A stretch of DNA of 64,000 bases from positions 5,298,501 through 5,362,500 of the forward strand of contig NZ_JAOTIK010000001.1 of assembly GCF_030116705.1 (NCBI RefSeq). Reading direction: 5' to 3'. The notes beneath the pieces were generated by a model that was given only the letters and a program-made list of their open reading frames with translations, ran no database searches and was not told the origin of the DNA. Every line of letters starts with the position of its first letter. The first letter of the stretch is position 1. This document shows, piece by piece, positions 1-8,230 of this stretch. Position numbers and translations under genes: made by a program. The stretch is from Streptomyces sp. ML-6 (GTDB lineage: Bacteria > Actinomycetota > Actinomycetes > Streptomycetales > Streptomycetaceae).

Positions 1-807
1 GTGGGCTTCGGTCCGGGTTTCGGCTGTGGTTTCGGCTTCGGTTTCGGCTTCGGTTCGGGCTTCGGCGTCGTCGGCCGGTACCGAGGCGAACCACACCGAC
101 GGGCCGCCGCGCAGCACCTGGAGGACGTGCGGGCCCGGCGTCTCGAAGCGCTGGTAGCGGGAGAGCCACGCCTCGTCGAGGTCCCGGCCCACCCGTACCC
201 GCGACACGTCCGCCGCCAGGTCGCCGATCGGCGCCAGCGCGGCGGTCCGCACCTCCGTCGTCACCTCGCGCCGCCAGCCGCGCTCCTCCAGCTCCGCGCA
301 GAGCAGCTCCTGGGTGCCCTCGGCGCCGGTCGCGGCCTGGACGTACGCGGGCAGGCCCCGCTCCCCGTACCACTGCTCGACGCGCCGGAGCGCCTCGTCG
401 AGCGGCATGCCCGGATCACCGAGCGGCAGCACGGAGTTGGCGCGCCGGGTGAACCCCCGCGCGGCGCGCAGCCGCCAGTCGCCCAGCGGTTCGCTCTCCA
501 CCGGCGGCCAGGCACGGGCACAGACGGCGGACAGTTCCTCGAAGGAGGCGGCGGGACCGCGGCGGCGGGCCGGAGCCGCCGGCACGACCTTGCCCGCGAC
601 CAACGCGGACTCGTCGATCCGGACGGATTCACCGTTCTTCCGTGTGATCGAGAGCACACCGTTGTCCCATGATGTGAGAACCCCGACGGTGTCCGTGAAC
701 TTCACGCCTTGAGGGCCGGTCTCGCACACACGCCGGACTGATACACGTTTGCCCACGTCAGCCGGTGTGATGCGGACCTCGAGCTGTCCGCCGATGGTGA
801 ATTCCAC
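1..807 (-). CDS. GNAT-family N-acetyltransferase, 3' end outside window
   Basis: The reverse strand is open from a GTG at 807 to the window edge, giving 269 residues. An AGGAGGGG ribosome site lies at 819-826. The N-terminal ~80 residues (start VEFTIGGQLEVRITPADVGK) form the small beta-rich domain that precedes the acetyltransferase fold in a family of actinobacterial GNAT proteins. The acetyl-CoA site itself lies beyond the window, so the acyl acceptor cannot be inferred. The last visible residues are an odd Glu/Ala/Thr repeat (EAETEAETTAETRTEA), encoded by the TTCGGC-type simple repeat at 1-65. The gene is divergent from fdxA. Family assignment is from recalled homologues next to fdxA in Streptomyces. 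Confidence 0.75.
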   Translation of the reverse strand, partial: MEFTIGGQLEVRITPADVGKRVSVRRVCETGPQGVKFTDTVGVLTSWDNGVLSITRKNGESVRIDESALVAGKVVPAAPARRRGPAASFEELSAVCARAWPPVESEPLGDWRLRAARGFTRRANSVLPLGDPGMPLDEALRRVEQWYGERGLPAYVQAATGAEGTQELLCAELEERGWRREVTTEVRTAALAPIGDLAADVSRVRVGRDLDEAWLSRYQRFETPGPHVLQVLRGGPSVWFASVPADDAEARTEAETEAETTAETRTEAH

Positions 808-924
808 AGCTCTGTGTGCCCCTCCTGTTCGGTTCGTGCCCCGGAACGGAGATACTAGAGGTGGGCATCGACGACGCCGCGCTCCCGCGCGAGAGCCAAC
901 GCCCTACCGAGGAGGAACGACAGC

Positions 925-1245
925 GTGACCTACGTCATCGCGCAGCCTTGTGTCGACGTGAAGGACAAGGCCTGCATCGAAGAGTGCCCCGTCGACTGCA
1001 TCTACGAGGGCCAGCGGTCCTTGTACATCCACCCGGACGAGTGTGTCGACTGTGGAGCCTGTGAGCCGGTGTGCCCGGTCGAGGCGATCTTCTACGAGGA
1101 CGACACTCCGGACGAGTGGAAGGACTACTACAAGGCGAACGTCGAGTTCTTCGACGACCTCGGGTCGCCGGGTGGTGCCTCCAAGCTGGGCCTGATCGAG
1201 CGCGACCACGCGTTCATCGCCGCGCTCCCGCCGCAGAACCAGTAG
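925..1245 (+). CDS. fdxA: 7Fe ferredoxin (3Fe-4S / 4Fe-4S)
   Basis: A 106-residue soluble ferredoxin with both cluster motifs: C9, C17, C21, C25 (CxxxCP type) and C40-x2-C43-x2-C46-x3-C50-P. It carries electrons in the cytoplasm, in actinomycetes typically to cytochromes P450 or other reductive enzymes; the partner is not evident here. The GTG start is preceded by GAGGAGGAACG. Length and sequence are normal for the bacterial 7Fe FdxA/FdxC family. It is followed by its own stem-loop and then by dapC, a neighbour pair also found in mycobacteria. Confidence 0.95.
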   Translation: MTYVIAQPCVDVKDKACIEECPVDCIYEGQRSLYIHPDECVDCGACEPVCPVEAIFYEDDTPDEWKDYYKANVEFFDDLGSPGGASKLGLIERDHAFIAALPPQNQ

Positions 1246-1267
1246 TCGGCGGACGCCACGCGCACCG

Positions 1268-1312
1268 CCCCGGTCCCGTACGGCTCGTCACCGTGCGGGG
1301 CCGAGGCGTTTT
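1268..1312 (+). terminator. Intrinsic terminator after fdxA
   Basis: The arms 1268-1283 and 1291-1306 pair over 15 of 16 positions (G-U pairs included) around a 7-nt loop and are followed by GTTTT. The hairpin ends the ferredoxin transcript 23 nt after its stop codon. Confidence 0.75.
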
Positions 1313-1347
1313 CGCACCCGGGTGACGGGTGCCCGGCGCCCCGGCGG

Positions 1348-1393
1348 CCCGTACGAGAAAGTCCCCGTACGAGAAAGCCCCCGTACGAGAAAG
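1348..1393 (+). repeat. Three 16-bp direct repeats upstream of dapC
   Basis: CCCGTACGAGAAAG occurs three times with a 16-bp period (GTACGAG at 1351, 1367 and 1383), directly before the dapC ribosome site. It lies in the dapC leader, so copy number would change leader length. Confidence 0.85.
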
Positions 1394-1405
1394 CAGAGAG
1401 ATTCC

Positions 1406-2515
1406 GTGTCCGCAGTCTCCTCCCGAGTCTCCTCCCGTCTCCCGGTCTTCCCGTGGGACAAGCTCGCCCCCTACAAGTCGACGGCCGCGGGGCACCCCGA
1501 CGGCATCGTGGACCTGTCCGTCGGCACGCCCGTCGACCCGGTGCCCGCGCTGGTCCAGCAGGCGCTCGTCGCCGCCGCCGACAGCCCCGGCTATCCGACG
1601 GTGTGGGGGACCGCCGAGCTGCGCGACGCGATCACCGGCTGGCTGGAGCGGCGGCTCGGCGCGGTCGGAGTGGCGCACGAGAACGTCCTGCCGGTCGTCG
1701 GCTCCAAGGAGCTGGTGGCCTGGCTGCCGACCCAGCTCGGCCTCGGCGCGGGCGACCGGGTGGCGTACCCGCGGCTCGCCTACCCCACGTACGAGGTGGG
1801 TGCCCGGCTCTGCGGCGCCGAGCCCGTCGTCTACGACGACCCGACCGAGCTGGACCCGGCCGGGCTGAAGCTGCTCTGGCTGAACTCGCCGTCCAACCCG
1901 ACCGGCCGCGTCCTGGCCAAGGACGAACTGACCCGGATCGTCGCCTGGGCCCGCGAGCACGAGGTGCTGGTCCTCAGCGACGAGTGCTACCTGGAACTGG
2001 GCTGGGAGGCCGAGCCGGTCTCCGTGCTGCACCCGGACGTCTGCGGCGGCACGTACGACGGCGTGATCGCCGTCCACTCGCTCTCCAAGCGCTCCAACCT
2101 GGCCGGGTACCGGGCCGCCTTCATCGCGGGCGACCCGGCCGTGCTGGGCGAGCTGCTGCTGATCCGCAAGCACGGCGGAATGATGACGCCCGCCCCGGTC
2201 CAGGCGGCGACGGTCGCGGCGCTCGGCGACGACGCGCACGTCGCCGAACAGCGCGAGCGGTACGCGGAACGGCGCACGGCCCTGCGCGCGGCCCTGGAGG
2301 CGCACGGCTTCCGGATCGAGCACAGCGAGGCCAGCCTCTACCTGTGGGCCACCCGCGACGAACCGTGCTGGGAGACCGTGGCGTACCTGGCGGAGCTCGG
2401 CATCCTGGTGGCGCCGGGCGACTTCTACGGCCCGGCCGGCGACCGCTTCGTGCGCGTGGCGTTCACGGCGACGGACGAGCGGGTCGCGGCGGCGGTCAAG
2501 CGCCTGGCGCCGTAG
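1406..2515 (+). CDS. dapC: Succinyldiaminopimelate transaminase
   Basis: A 369-residue fold-type I PLP aminotransferase that makes N-succinyl-L,L-diaminopimelate on the lysine/peptidoglycan route. The substrate-binding SPSNPTGR motif and the Schiff-base lysine K228 in SLSKRSNLAGYR are visible. I chose GTG 1406 because the protein then begins just before the conserved LPVFPWDKLAPYK segment. An upstream in-frame GTG at 1322 would translate the 16-bp repeats and has no support. dapE lies 2 kb downstream, so two consecutive pathway steps are clustered. In other actinobacteria this enzyme may also act on prephenate; that cannot be decided here. Confidence 0.9.
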   Translation: MSAVSSRVSSRLPVFPWDKLAPYKSTAAGHPDGIVDLSVGTPVDPVPALVQQALVAAADSPGYPTVWGTAELRDAITGWLERRLGAVGVAHENVLPVVGSKELVAWLPTQLGLGAGDRVAYPRLAYPTYEVGARLCGAEPVVYDDPTELDPAGLKLLWLNSPSNPTGRVLAKDELTRIVAWAREHEVLVLSDECYLELGWEAEPVSVLHPDVCGGTYDGVIAVHSLSKRSNLAGYRAAFIAGDPAVLGELLLIRKHGGMMTPAPVQAATVAALGDDAHVAEQRERYAERRTALRAALEAHGFRIEHSEASLYLWATRDEPCWETVAYLAELGILVAPGDFYGPAGDRFVRVAFTATDERVAAAVKRLAP

Positions 2516-2655
2516 GCGAGCGATCCGGACCGGCCGGGCGTGTGGTCGGCCCAGCTTGTGGTGGGACCCGCTTGTGGTCGGATCGGACGGGCTCATGGCC
2601 GGTCCGGATCAGCCCCTGGCCGGTCCTGAACGGTTCGCGGTCGGTCCGCCGTACG

Positions 2656-2703
2656 CGCGTGAGGGGCCTCGGGAACGCAGCGCGTCCCGAGGCCCCTCAC
2701 GCG
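2656..2703. terminator. Bidirectional terminator between dapC and the gene at 2741
   Basis: A perfect 19-bp inverted repeat, arms 2656-2674 and 2685-2703 with a 10-nt loop, sits between two convergent genes. No T-run follows, as is common for Streptomyces hairpin terminators. The preceding 2516-2655 holds only degenerate CGGTCCGGA-like repeats. Confidence 0.8.
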
Positions 2704-2740
2704 TGGTGCGCCGGCCGGTGGCCGGGGCGGGTCAGGCGGG

Positions 2741-3139
2741 TCAGCCGAGCGGCAGGCCGCCCTCGGCCGCGCCGCCGAGGGTCTCGCCCGCGTTGCCCGC
2801 GAGGCCGCCCGCGGCCTTCTGCACGGTGGGGGCCGCCTGGGTGCCGGCCTCGCCGACGGTCCTGCTCGCGACCGGCAGGGCCGTGCCGACGAGCTTGCCG
2901 CCGGTCTCGTTCGCCGTTTCGGCACCCTGCCGGGACGCGCCGTCGACCGCCTTGCCGAGACCGGCGCCGTCCGTCACCTCGCCGAGGCCGGCTCCGTCGA
3001 CGGTGGTCAGACCGCCGAGGTCCGGGGCCTGCGGAAGCGTCGCGGCACCCGCGGTTCCGGCCGCGCCGACCACGGGGGCGGCGCCTGCGGCGATCAGCAG
3101 CGCGGCACGGGCGATCCGGCGGGTCAGGGGGAGGGACAT
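2741..3139 (-). CDS. Secreted Ala/Gly-rich small protein
   Basis: A 132-residue protein. The ATG at 3139 follows a GAAGGAG ribosome site. Residues 1-33 are a Sec signal peptide: MSLPLTRRIARAA, a hydrophobic stretch, then AGTAGAA as a likely cleavage site. The mature part is Gly/Ala/Thr-rich and lacks cysteine or catalytic motifs. It contains short repeats of the type TVDGAGLGEV / TDGAGLGKAV. Such proteins are often labelled ATP-binding protein in Streptomyces databases, but I see no nucleotide-binding motif. A surface or developmental role is possible but unsupported. The ~300 bp upstream (3140-3436) holds its promoter region, with no confident motif. Confidence 0.75.
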   Translation of the reverse strand: MSLPLTRRIARAALLIAAGAAPVVGAAGTAGAATLPQAPDLGGLTTVDGAGLGEVTDGAGLGKAVDGASRQGAETANETGGKLVGTALPVASRTVGEAGTQAAPTVQKAAGGLAGNAGETLGGAAEGGLPLG

Positions 3140-3436
3140 GATGCTCCTTCGACGGGGTGAGGAATCTGTCTGTCCGTTGATCGGACGCAATGACAACCGT
3201 CGTGAGGGCGGGAGAGGTTGCGGTGGGCCGAGGTAAAGAGTCGGTAACGCACCGCACGGTGCGCGGCGGCGGAATCCGGTCGGTCCACGATTTTCCGACT
3301 GGGTGGATGAGCCGTCACTCCCCTTGTACCGCAAGGAAATTGACGTTCTCTCAGGAAGTGACGGGGGAGGCCGTGGCGGTCCGTGCGGAGGAACGGCCGG
3401 GACGCCCCGGATGACCGTTGCGGGCGATCGGGCGAA

Positions 3437-4390
3437 CTACTGCGCGAGCCCGATCCGGACCTTGGTGGTGCCCGATTCCTTGCGTTCCGTCCGCCAGCCC
3501 GCCCCGGCCTCCCACACCCGGTCCGCGTAGGACACCTCGTCGATCCGGAGCGCCTCGGAGCGCGCGACCGCCCAGTGCGCGAGCTCCCAGCCGCGCCGGT
3601 CCGCTTCCTTCCCGCCGCCCCCGGACGCCCGGGTCGCGCGCACCGGCACCGAGATCGTGCCCGCCGCCGGCGCCCCGGCCGCGGACTTCCCGTCCGCCGA
3701 AGTGACCCCCTGCGCGGGCAGCACGTCCTTGCCGAAGGCGCGCACCAGCTCCGAGCGCACCTTCGCCGGGTCCGCCTTCGCGCCCGCCGCCCGCGGCGGC
3801 ACGCAGTTCAGCGAGGCGGGCGCCCGGCCGGTCAGCGCCGCCGCCAGCAGCGCCGCGTCCGGCTCGTGCTTCGCGTACGCCTGCGGGAAACCGCTGCGCT
3901 GGACCCGCTGCGCGGCGACGGTCAGCGGCAGCCGCGAGTAGCCGGGGACCTTCGCCAAGTGCCGGTAGAACTCACCGGCGGAGTAGACCGGGTCCAGGAT
4001 CTGCTCCTCCGTGCCCCAGCCCTGCGAGGGACGCTGCTGGAACAGGCCCAGCGAGTCCCGGTCGCCGTACTCGATGTTGCGCAGCCCGGACTCCTGGAGC
4101 GCGGTGGCCAGCGCGATCGTCACGGCGCGCTCCGGCATCCCGCGCGAGGCGCCGACCGCCGAGATCGTCGCGGCGTTGGACGCCTGCTCGGGGCTCATCC
4201 GGTACGTACGGGCCCCGCCGTCCGAACCGTCGGCGGACTCCACCATGCAGCCCTCGACGAGCTTGCTGCCGGTGATGTACTGAACGGCCAGATAGCCGCC
4301 GAGCGCGGCGAGCACGAGAAGAGCCGCCGTGATGCGGAAGAGGCGGCTGCGGCCGGTGGGGCGGCTGGTGGAAGAGACGGTCCGGGACAC
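3437..4390 (-). CDS. Membrane-anchored lysozyme-fold (SLT-like) protein
   Basis: A 317-residue protein starting at GTG 4390 (SRTVSSTSRPTGRSRLFRI). One transmembrane segment at about residues 19-38 anchors it. The lysozyme-like core at roughly residues 65-190 contains ATALQESGLRN, the likely catalytic Glu, and YGDRDSLGLFQQRPSQGW, the glycan-binding face of this family. The C-terminal third is Ala/Gly/Lys-rich with a short conserved segment (WELAHWAVARSEALRIDEV). It probably acts outside the membrane on peptidoglycan. Whether it is an active muramidase is unknown. It is divergent from dapE. Confidence 0.75.
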   Translation of the reverse strand: MSRTVSSTSRPTGRSRLFRITAALLVLAALGGYLAVQYITGSKLVEGCMVESADGSDGGARTYRMSPEQASNAATISAVGASRGMPERAVTIALATALQESGLRNIEYGDRDSLGLFQQRPSQGWGTEEQILDPVYSAGEFYRHLAKVPGYSRLPLTVAAQRVQRSGFPQAYAKHEPDAALLAAALTGRAPASLNCVPPRAAGAKADPAKVRSELVRAFGKDVLPAQGVTSADGKSAAGAPAAGTISVPVRATRASGGGGKEADRRGWELAHWAVARSEALRIDEVSYADRVWEAGAGWRTERKESGTTKVRIGLAQ

Positions 4391-4599
4391 GGGGCCACCG
4401 TACTGGAGTGTCCGACCGGGGCCGAGGGTCCAGGGGCCCAGGTTCGGATCATGACGCGCCCGAGGGGTCCGATCCGCCCCGGAGCGGACGAAAAGCCCTG
4501 GTCCCGCACGGTCCAGCCCGGTCCGCATGGTCCTGCCCGGTCCCGCCCAGGATTGGCAATCGGCAGTGGGACGGCCCTGCCGGCCGCGGGCGGGGTCGT

Positions 4600-4605
4600 T
4601 AGGGT
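4600..4605 (+). promoter_or_regulatory. -10 box of a leaderless dapE transcript
   Basis: TAGGGT ends 7 nt before the ATG at 4613, so transcription should begin at the start codon. No ribosome site is present. The -35 region is not recognisable. Confidence 0.55.
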
Positions 4606-4612
4606 CGGTGCC

Positions 4613-5692
4613 ATGCCCGAAACCACACTTGACCTCACCCTGGACGGCCCGGCACTCACCGCCGCGCTCGTCGACTTCCCCTCGGTCAGCGGTCAGGAGA
4701 AGGACCTCGCCGACGCGATCGAGTCGGCGCTGCGCACGCTCCCGCACCTGACCGTCGACCGGCACGGCAACAACATCGTGGCCAGGACGCACCTGGGCCG
4801 CGCCGAGCGGGTCGTGCTCGCCGGGCACATCGACACCGTGCCGATCGCGGACAACGTGCCGTCCCGGCTCGACGCCGACGGCCTGCTGTGGGGCTGCGGC
4901 ACCTCCGACATGAAGTCGGGCGTCGCCGTCCAGCTGAGGATCGCCGCGACCGTGCCCGCACCCAACCGCGACCTGACCTTCGTCTTCTACGACAACGAGG
5001 AGGTCGCCGCGCACCTCAACGGGCTCGGCCACATCGCCGACGCCCACCCGGACTGGCTCGCGGGCGACTTCGCGGTCCTGCTGGAGGGCTCCGACGGCGA
5101 GGTCGAGGGCGGCTGCCAGGGCACCCTGCGGGTCTTCCTGCGCACCGAGGGCGAGCGGTCCCACTCCGCACGCGGCTGGATGGGCTCCAACGCCATCCAC
5201 GCCGCCGCCCCGATCCTGGCCCGCCTCGCCGCGTACGAGCCGCGCCGCCCGGTCATCGACGGCCTCGAATACCGCGAGGGCCTGAACGCGGTACGGATCG
5301 AGGGCGGCGTCGCCAACAACGTCATCCCCGACGCCTGCACCGTCGTCGTGAACTACCGGTACGCCCCCGACCGCACCGCCGAGGAGGCCCTGGCCCACGT
5401 CCACGAGGTCTTCGCGGACTGCGGCGTCGCCGAATTCGTCGTCGACGACCACTCGGGCGCGGCCATGCCCGGCCTCTCCCACCCGGCGGCCCAGGCGTTC
5501 ATGGCGGCGGTCGGCGGCACCGCCCGGCCCAAGTTCGGCTGGACGGACGTCGCCCGCTTCGGCTCCCTCGGCATCCCCGCCGTGAACTACGGACCCGGCG
5601 ACCCGCTCCTGGCGCACAAGCGCGACGAGCACGTGAAGGTCGAGCGGATCACCCACTGCGAGGAGCGCCTCCGCTCCTGGCTGACCGGCTGA
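4613..5692 (+). CDS. dapE: Succinyl-diaminopimelate desuccinylase
   Basis: A 359-residue M20-family di-zinc hydrolase that releases succinate from N-succinyl-L,L-diaminopimelate, making L,L-DAP for lysine and the cell wall. Metal and catalytic motifs are in order: AGHIDTVP (His ligand and catalytic Asp), GTSDMKSG (bridging Asp), DNEEVA (catalytic Glu/ligand), LEGSDG (Glu ligand) and a C-terminal LLAHKRDEH (His ligand). The dimerisation lid lies between. Length is normal. The start is a leaderless ATG. It belongs to the same pathway as dapC at 1406. Confidence 0.93.
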   Translation: MPETTLDLTLDGPALTAALVDFPSVSGQEKDLADAIESALRTLPHLTVDRHGNNIVARTHLGRAERVVLAGHIDTVPIADNVPSRLDADGLLWGCGTSDMKSGVAVQLRIAATVPAPNRDLTFVFYDNEEVAAHLNGLGHIADAHPDWLAGDFAVLLEGSDGEVEGGCQGTLRVFLRTEGERSHSARGWMGSNAIHAAAPILARLAAYEPRRPVIDGLEYREGLNAVRIEGGVANNVIPDACTVVVNYRYAPDRTAEEALAHVHEVFADCGVAEFVVDDHSGAAMPGLSHPAAQAFMAAVGGTARPKFGWTDVARFGSLGIPAVNYGPGDPLLAHKRDEHVKVERITHCEERLRSWLTG

Positions 5693-5791
5693 CCGACGGT
5701 ATTCCCCTGGTCGTAACCTCCGGCGATCTACCCTGAGCTGACAACGGACGGCCGCCGTCGGACGGCCGTCGATCGTCGGAGGGAGCAGGTC

Positions 5792-6541
5792 ATGGGCAAC
5801 CCCGAGGGAGCGCGCGTCCCCGAGGAGCAGCGGCTCGGACCGGTACTGCGCCGCAGGGAACAGATTCAGCCCGGCACCACCGACCAGCGGCTGCTGGACA
5901 CCGAGGGCGACTCCGAGTGGGTGCACACCGACCCATGGCGGGTGATGCGCATCCAGTCGGAGTTCGTCGAGGGCTTCGGCACGCTGGCCGAACTGCCGAG
6001 CGCCATCAGCGTCTTCGGCTCCGCCCGCACCCCGGCCGACGGACCCGACTACGAGGCGGGCGTACGGATCGGCAAGGCCCTGGTGGAGGCGGGCTTCGCG
6101 GTGATCACCGGGGGCGGGCCCGGCGCGATGGAGGCGGCGAACAAGGGGGCGCGGGAGGCGAAGGGCATCTCGGTCGGCCTCGGCATCGAGCTGCCCTTCG
6201 AGTCGGGCCTCAACCCGCACGTCGACATCGGGGTGAACTTCCGCTACTTCTTCGTCCGCAAGACGATGTTCGTGAAGTACGCGCAGGGCTTCGTCGTGCT
6301 GCCCGGCGGCCTCGGCACCCTGGACGAACTCTTCGAGGCCCTCACCCTCGTCCAGACGGGCAAGGTGACCCGCTTCCCGATCGTGCTGTTCGGCACCAAG
6401 TACTGGAGCGGCCTCGTGGACTGGCTGCGGGACACGGTGGTGGCCCAGGGCAAGGCGTCCGAGCACGACCTGCTGCTGTTCCACGTCACGGACGACGTGG
6501 ACGAGGCGGTCGACCTCGTGACGAAGGAGGTCGGCCGCTAG
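5792..6541 (+). CDS. LOG-family (TIGR00730) Rossmann-fold protein
   Basis: A 249-residue protein of the LOG/YgdH group. It has GGGPGAMEAANKG at about residues 105-117 and PGGLGTLDE at about 171-179, the phosphate-binding and catalytic signature of cytokinin riboside 5'-monophosphate phosphoribohydrolases. Some members instead act on other nucleotides (the PpnN-like group). A GGAGGGAGC ribosome site precedes the ATG. About 55 residues upstream of the Rossmann domain are polar. It is convergent with folP. The same LOG/folP2 neighbourhood exists in mycobacteria. The true substrate is not deducible. Confidence 0.85.
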   Translation: MGNPEGARVPEEQRLGPVLRRREQIQPGTTDQRLLDTEGDSEWVHTDPWRVMRIQSEFVEGFGTLAELPSAISVFGSARTPADGPDYEAGVRIGKALVEAGFAVITGGGPGAMEAANKGAREAKGISVGLGIELPFESGLNPHVDIGVNFRYFFVRKTMFVKYAQGFVVLPGGLGTLDELFEALTLVQTGKVTRFPIVLFGTKYWSGLVDWLRDTVVAQGKASEHDLLLFHVTDDVDEAVDLVTKEVGR

Positions 6542-6662
6542 ACCGGGCCCGGGCTGGATCCGGGGCGGGCCGGGCCGTGCCCGGTACCGGGGCAGGCGTC
6601 CGTCCCGGCCCCGGCCCCACGTCCGGCCGGCCGCTCCCGTCCCGCCCTGGCCCCCGCGGTCC

Positions 6663-7535
6663 TCAGGCCAGGCCGCGGCGGGCCACCGCGGGCTCCCGGT
6701 GACCGGCGATCGACGCCACCATGTCCAGGACCTGCCGGGTCTCCGCCACCTCGTGCACCCGGTAGACCTGCGCGCCCAGCCACGCCGACACGGCCGTCGT
6801 CGCCAGCGTCCCGAGCACCCGCTCCTTCACCGGCCGGTCGAGCGTCTCGCCGACGAAGTCCTTGTTGGACAGCGACACCAGGACCGGCCAGCCGGTCTCC
6901 GTCATCTCGCCGAGCCGCCGGGTCGCCTCCAGGGAGTGCCGGGTGTTCTTCCCGAAGTCGTGACCGGGGTCGATCATGATCCCGTCGGGCCGCACCCCGA
7001 GCGCGACCGCCCGCTCGGCCAGCCCCACCGTCACCCGCAGGATGTCCGCCATCACGTCCTCGTACCCGACCCGGTGCGGCCGGGTCCGGGGCTCGGCGCC
7101 GCCCGCGTGCGTGCACACCAGCCCGGCGCCGTACCGCGCGGCGACCTCCGCGAGCTTCGGGTCGAAGCCGCCCCACGCGTCGTTCAGCACGTCCGCGCCG
7201 GCCTCGCAGACCGCCGCGCCCACGTCGTGCCGCCAGGTGTCGACGCTGATCACCACGTCCGGGTGGCGGCGGCGCACCTCCGCGACGAACCCCACCGTGC
7301 GGCGGGCCTCCTCCTCGGCGGTCACCTCCTCACCGGGGCCCGCCTTCACGCCCCCGATGTCGACGATCGCCGCACCGTCCGCGATCGCCTGCTCGACCCG
7401 GGCGAGCGCCGGTTCGTCCCGGAAGGTCGCGCCCTGGTCGTAGAAGGAATCCGGGGTGCGGTTCACGATCGCCATGATCACCGGCTCGTGCGCACCGAAT
7501 TCGCGCCGTCCCAGTCTCAGCGCACCGCTTCGCAT
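6663..7535 (-). CDS. folP: Dihydropteroate synthase family protein (FolP2-like)
   Basis: A 290-residue TIM barrel. The pterin/pABA motifs are present: VNRTPDSFYDQGATF at 24-38, DIGGVKAGPG, SVDTWRHDVG and the C-terminal YRVHEVAETRQ. The DQGATF loop and DIGGVKAGPG resemble the second paralogue, FolP2, of mycobacteria rather than the canonical folate enzyme (usually NVTPDSFSDGG). FolP2 proteins are reported to lack normal synthase activity, so a folate role should not be assumed. The ATG at 7535 follows GGAGAGACACGGG. The gene is convergent with the LOG gene and divergent from the DivIVA-domain gene, as in the mycobacterial cluster. Confidence 0.82.
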   Translation of the reverse strand: MRSGALRLGRREFGAHEPVIMAIVNRTPDSFYDQGATFRDEPALARVEQAIADGAAIVDIGGVKAGPGEEVTAEEEARRTVGFVAEVRRRHPDVVISVDTWRHDVGAAVCEAGADVLNDAWGGFDPKLAEVAARYGAGLVCTHAGGAEPRTRPHRVGYEDVMADILRVTVGLAERAVALGVRPDGIMIDPGHDFGKNTRHSLEATRRLGEMTETGWPVLVSLSNKDFVGETLDRPVKERVLGTLATTAVSAWLGAQVYRVHEVAETRQVLDMVASIAGHREPAVARRGLA

Positions 7536-7777
7536 CCCGTGTCTCTCCTCCGGTAGATCGCCCCGCGGGTCGCCTGCGCCCTGGGCCGTGCCCGCCAAGT
7601 TATCGCCTGGTCCCGGCCGCCGGTCCCACGGTCCCGGCCGGACGGACCCCGGCCCTCGGCCTTGCGGTCCGGGTCGGGCGGACTTCGGTTGTCGGGCCGC
7701 GGTCCGGGGCGGACGGGCCCCGGTTGTCGGTGCCGCATGGCACGATCGGACCCGGACAGGTTTCCGCCCATGGGGAG

Positions 7778-8230
7778 ATGCGCGTGTTCTGGTTCTTGCT
7801 GCTGACGATGGTGGTCGTCGTGGCCGCGGTCACCCTCGCGGTGGTCGGCGGGGGGAAGAGCGCGGTCCTGCAGGACGTGGCGCCCGAGCAGCTGACCGAC
7901 CCGCTGCCGGAGACACGCCCGGTGGGCCGCGCGGACATCGAGGCGCTGCGGCTCCCGGTGGCCGCGCGCGGCTACCGGATGACGGAGGTGGACGAGGTGC
8001 TCGACCGCCTCGCTGCCGAACTCGCCGAGCGGGACGCGCGGATCGCGGAGCTGGAGTCGGCGCTGGCCGGTGCCCAGGCCACCGCGGTCGGCGGCCCCGG
8101 CCTGTTCGGGAAGCCGGCCGTGGAACCGTCCGAGGAACGCCACAGAGCGCCGTGGGAGGCGCCCGAGCAGGAGCCCGGCGGGAGCGGACACGACCATCCC
8201 GAGTACCCCGGAGAGGAGCCCCGGCGATGA
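7778..8230 (+). CDS. DivIVA-domain membrane protein
   Basis: About 150 residues: an N-terminal transmembrane helix (FWFLLLTMVVVVAAVTLAVV), a short DivIVA-like motif (LRLPVAARGYRMTEVDEVLDRLA) and a coiled coil (LAAELAERDARIAELESAL), ending in an acidic Pro-rich tail. DivIVA domains bind curved membrane or other polar coiled-coil proteins, so a cell-envelope scaffold role is likely. GGGGAG at 7772-7777 fits better with a GTG at 7784 than with the ATG at 7778, so the true start may be two codons later. The stop overlaps the tag start (ATGA), indicating translational coupling. Confidence 0.8.
   Translation: MRVFWFLLLTMVVVVAAVTLAVVGGGKSAVLQDVAPEQLTDPLPETRPVGRADIEALRLPVAARGYRMTEVDEVLDRLAAELAERDARIAELESALAGAQATAVGGPGLFGKPAVEPSEERHRAPWEAPEQEPGGSGHDHPEYPGEEPRR

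Noticed and set aside
2741..3139. ATP-binding function of the secreted Ala/Gly-rich protein
   Set aside because: No Walker or other nucleotide motif; it has a signal peptide and low-complexity body.
3437..6484. 1015-codon minus-strand open frame
   Set aside because: Only its last 318 codons (from GTG 4390) are a real gene; the rest is the shadow of dapE and the LOG gene.
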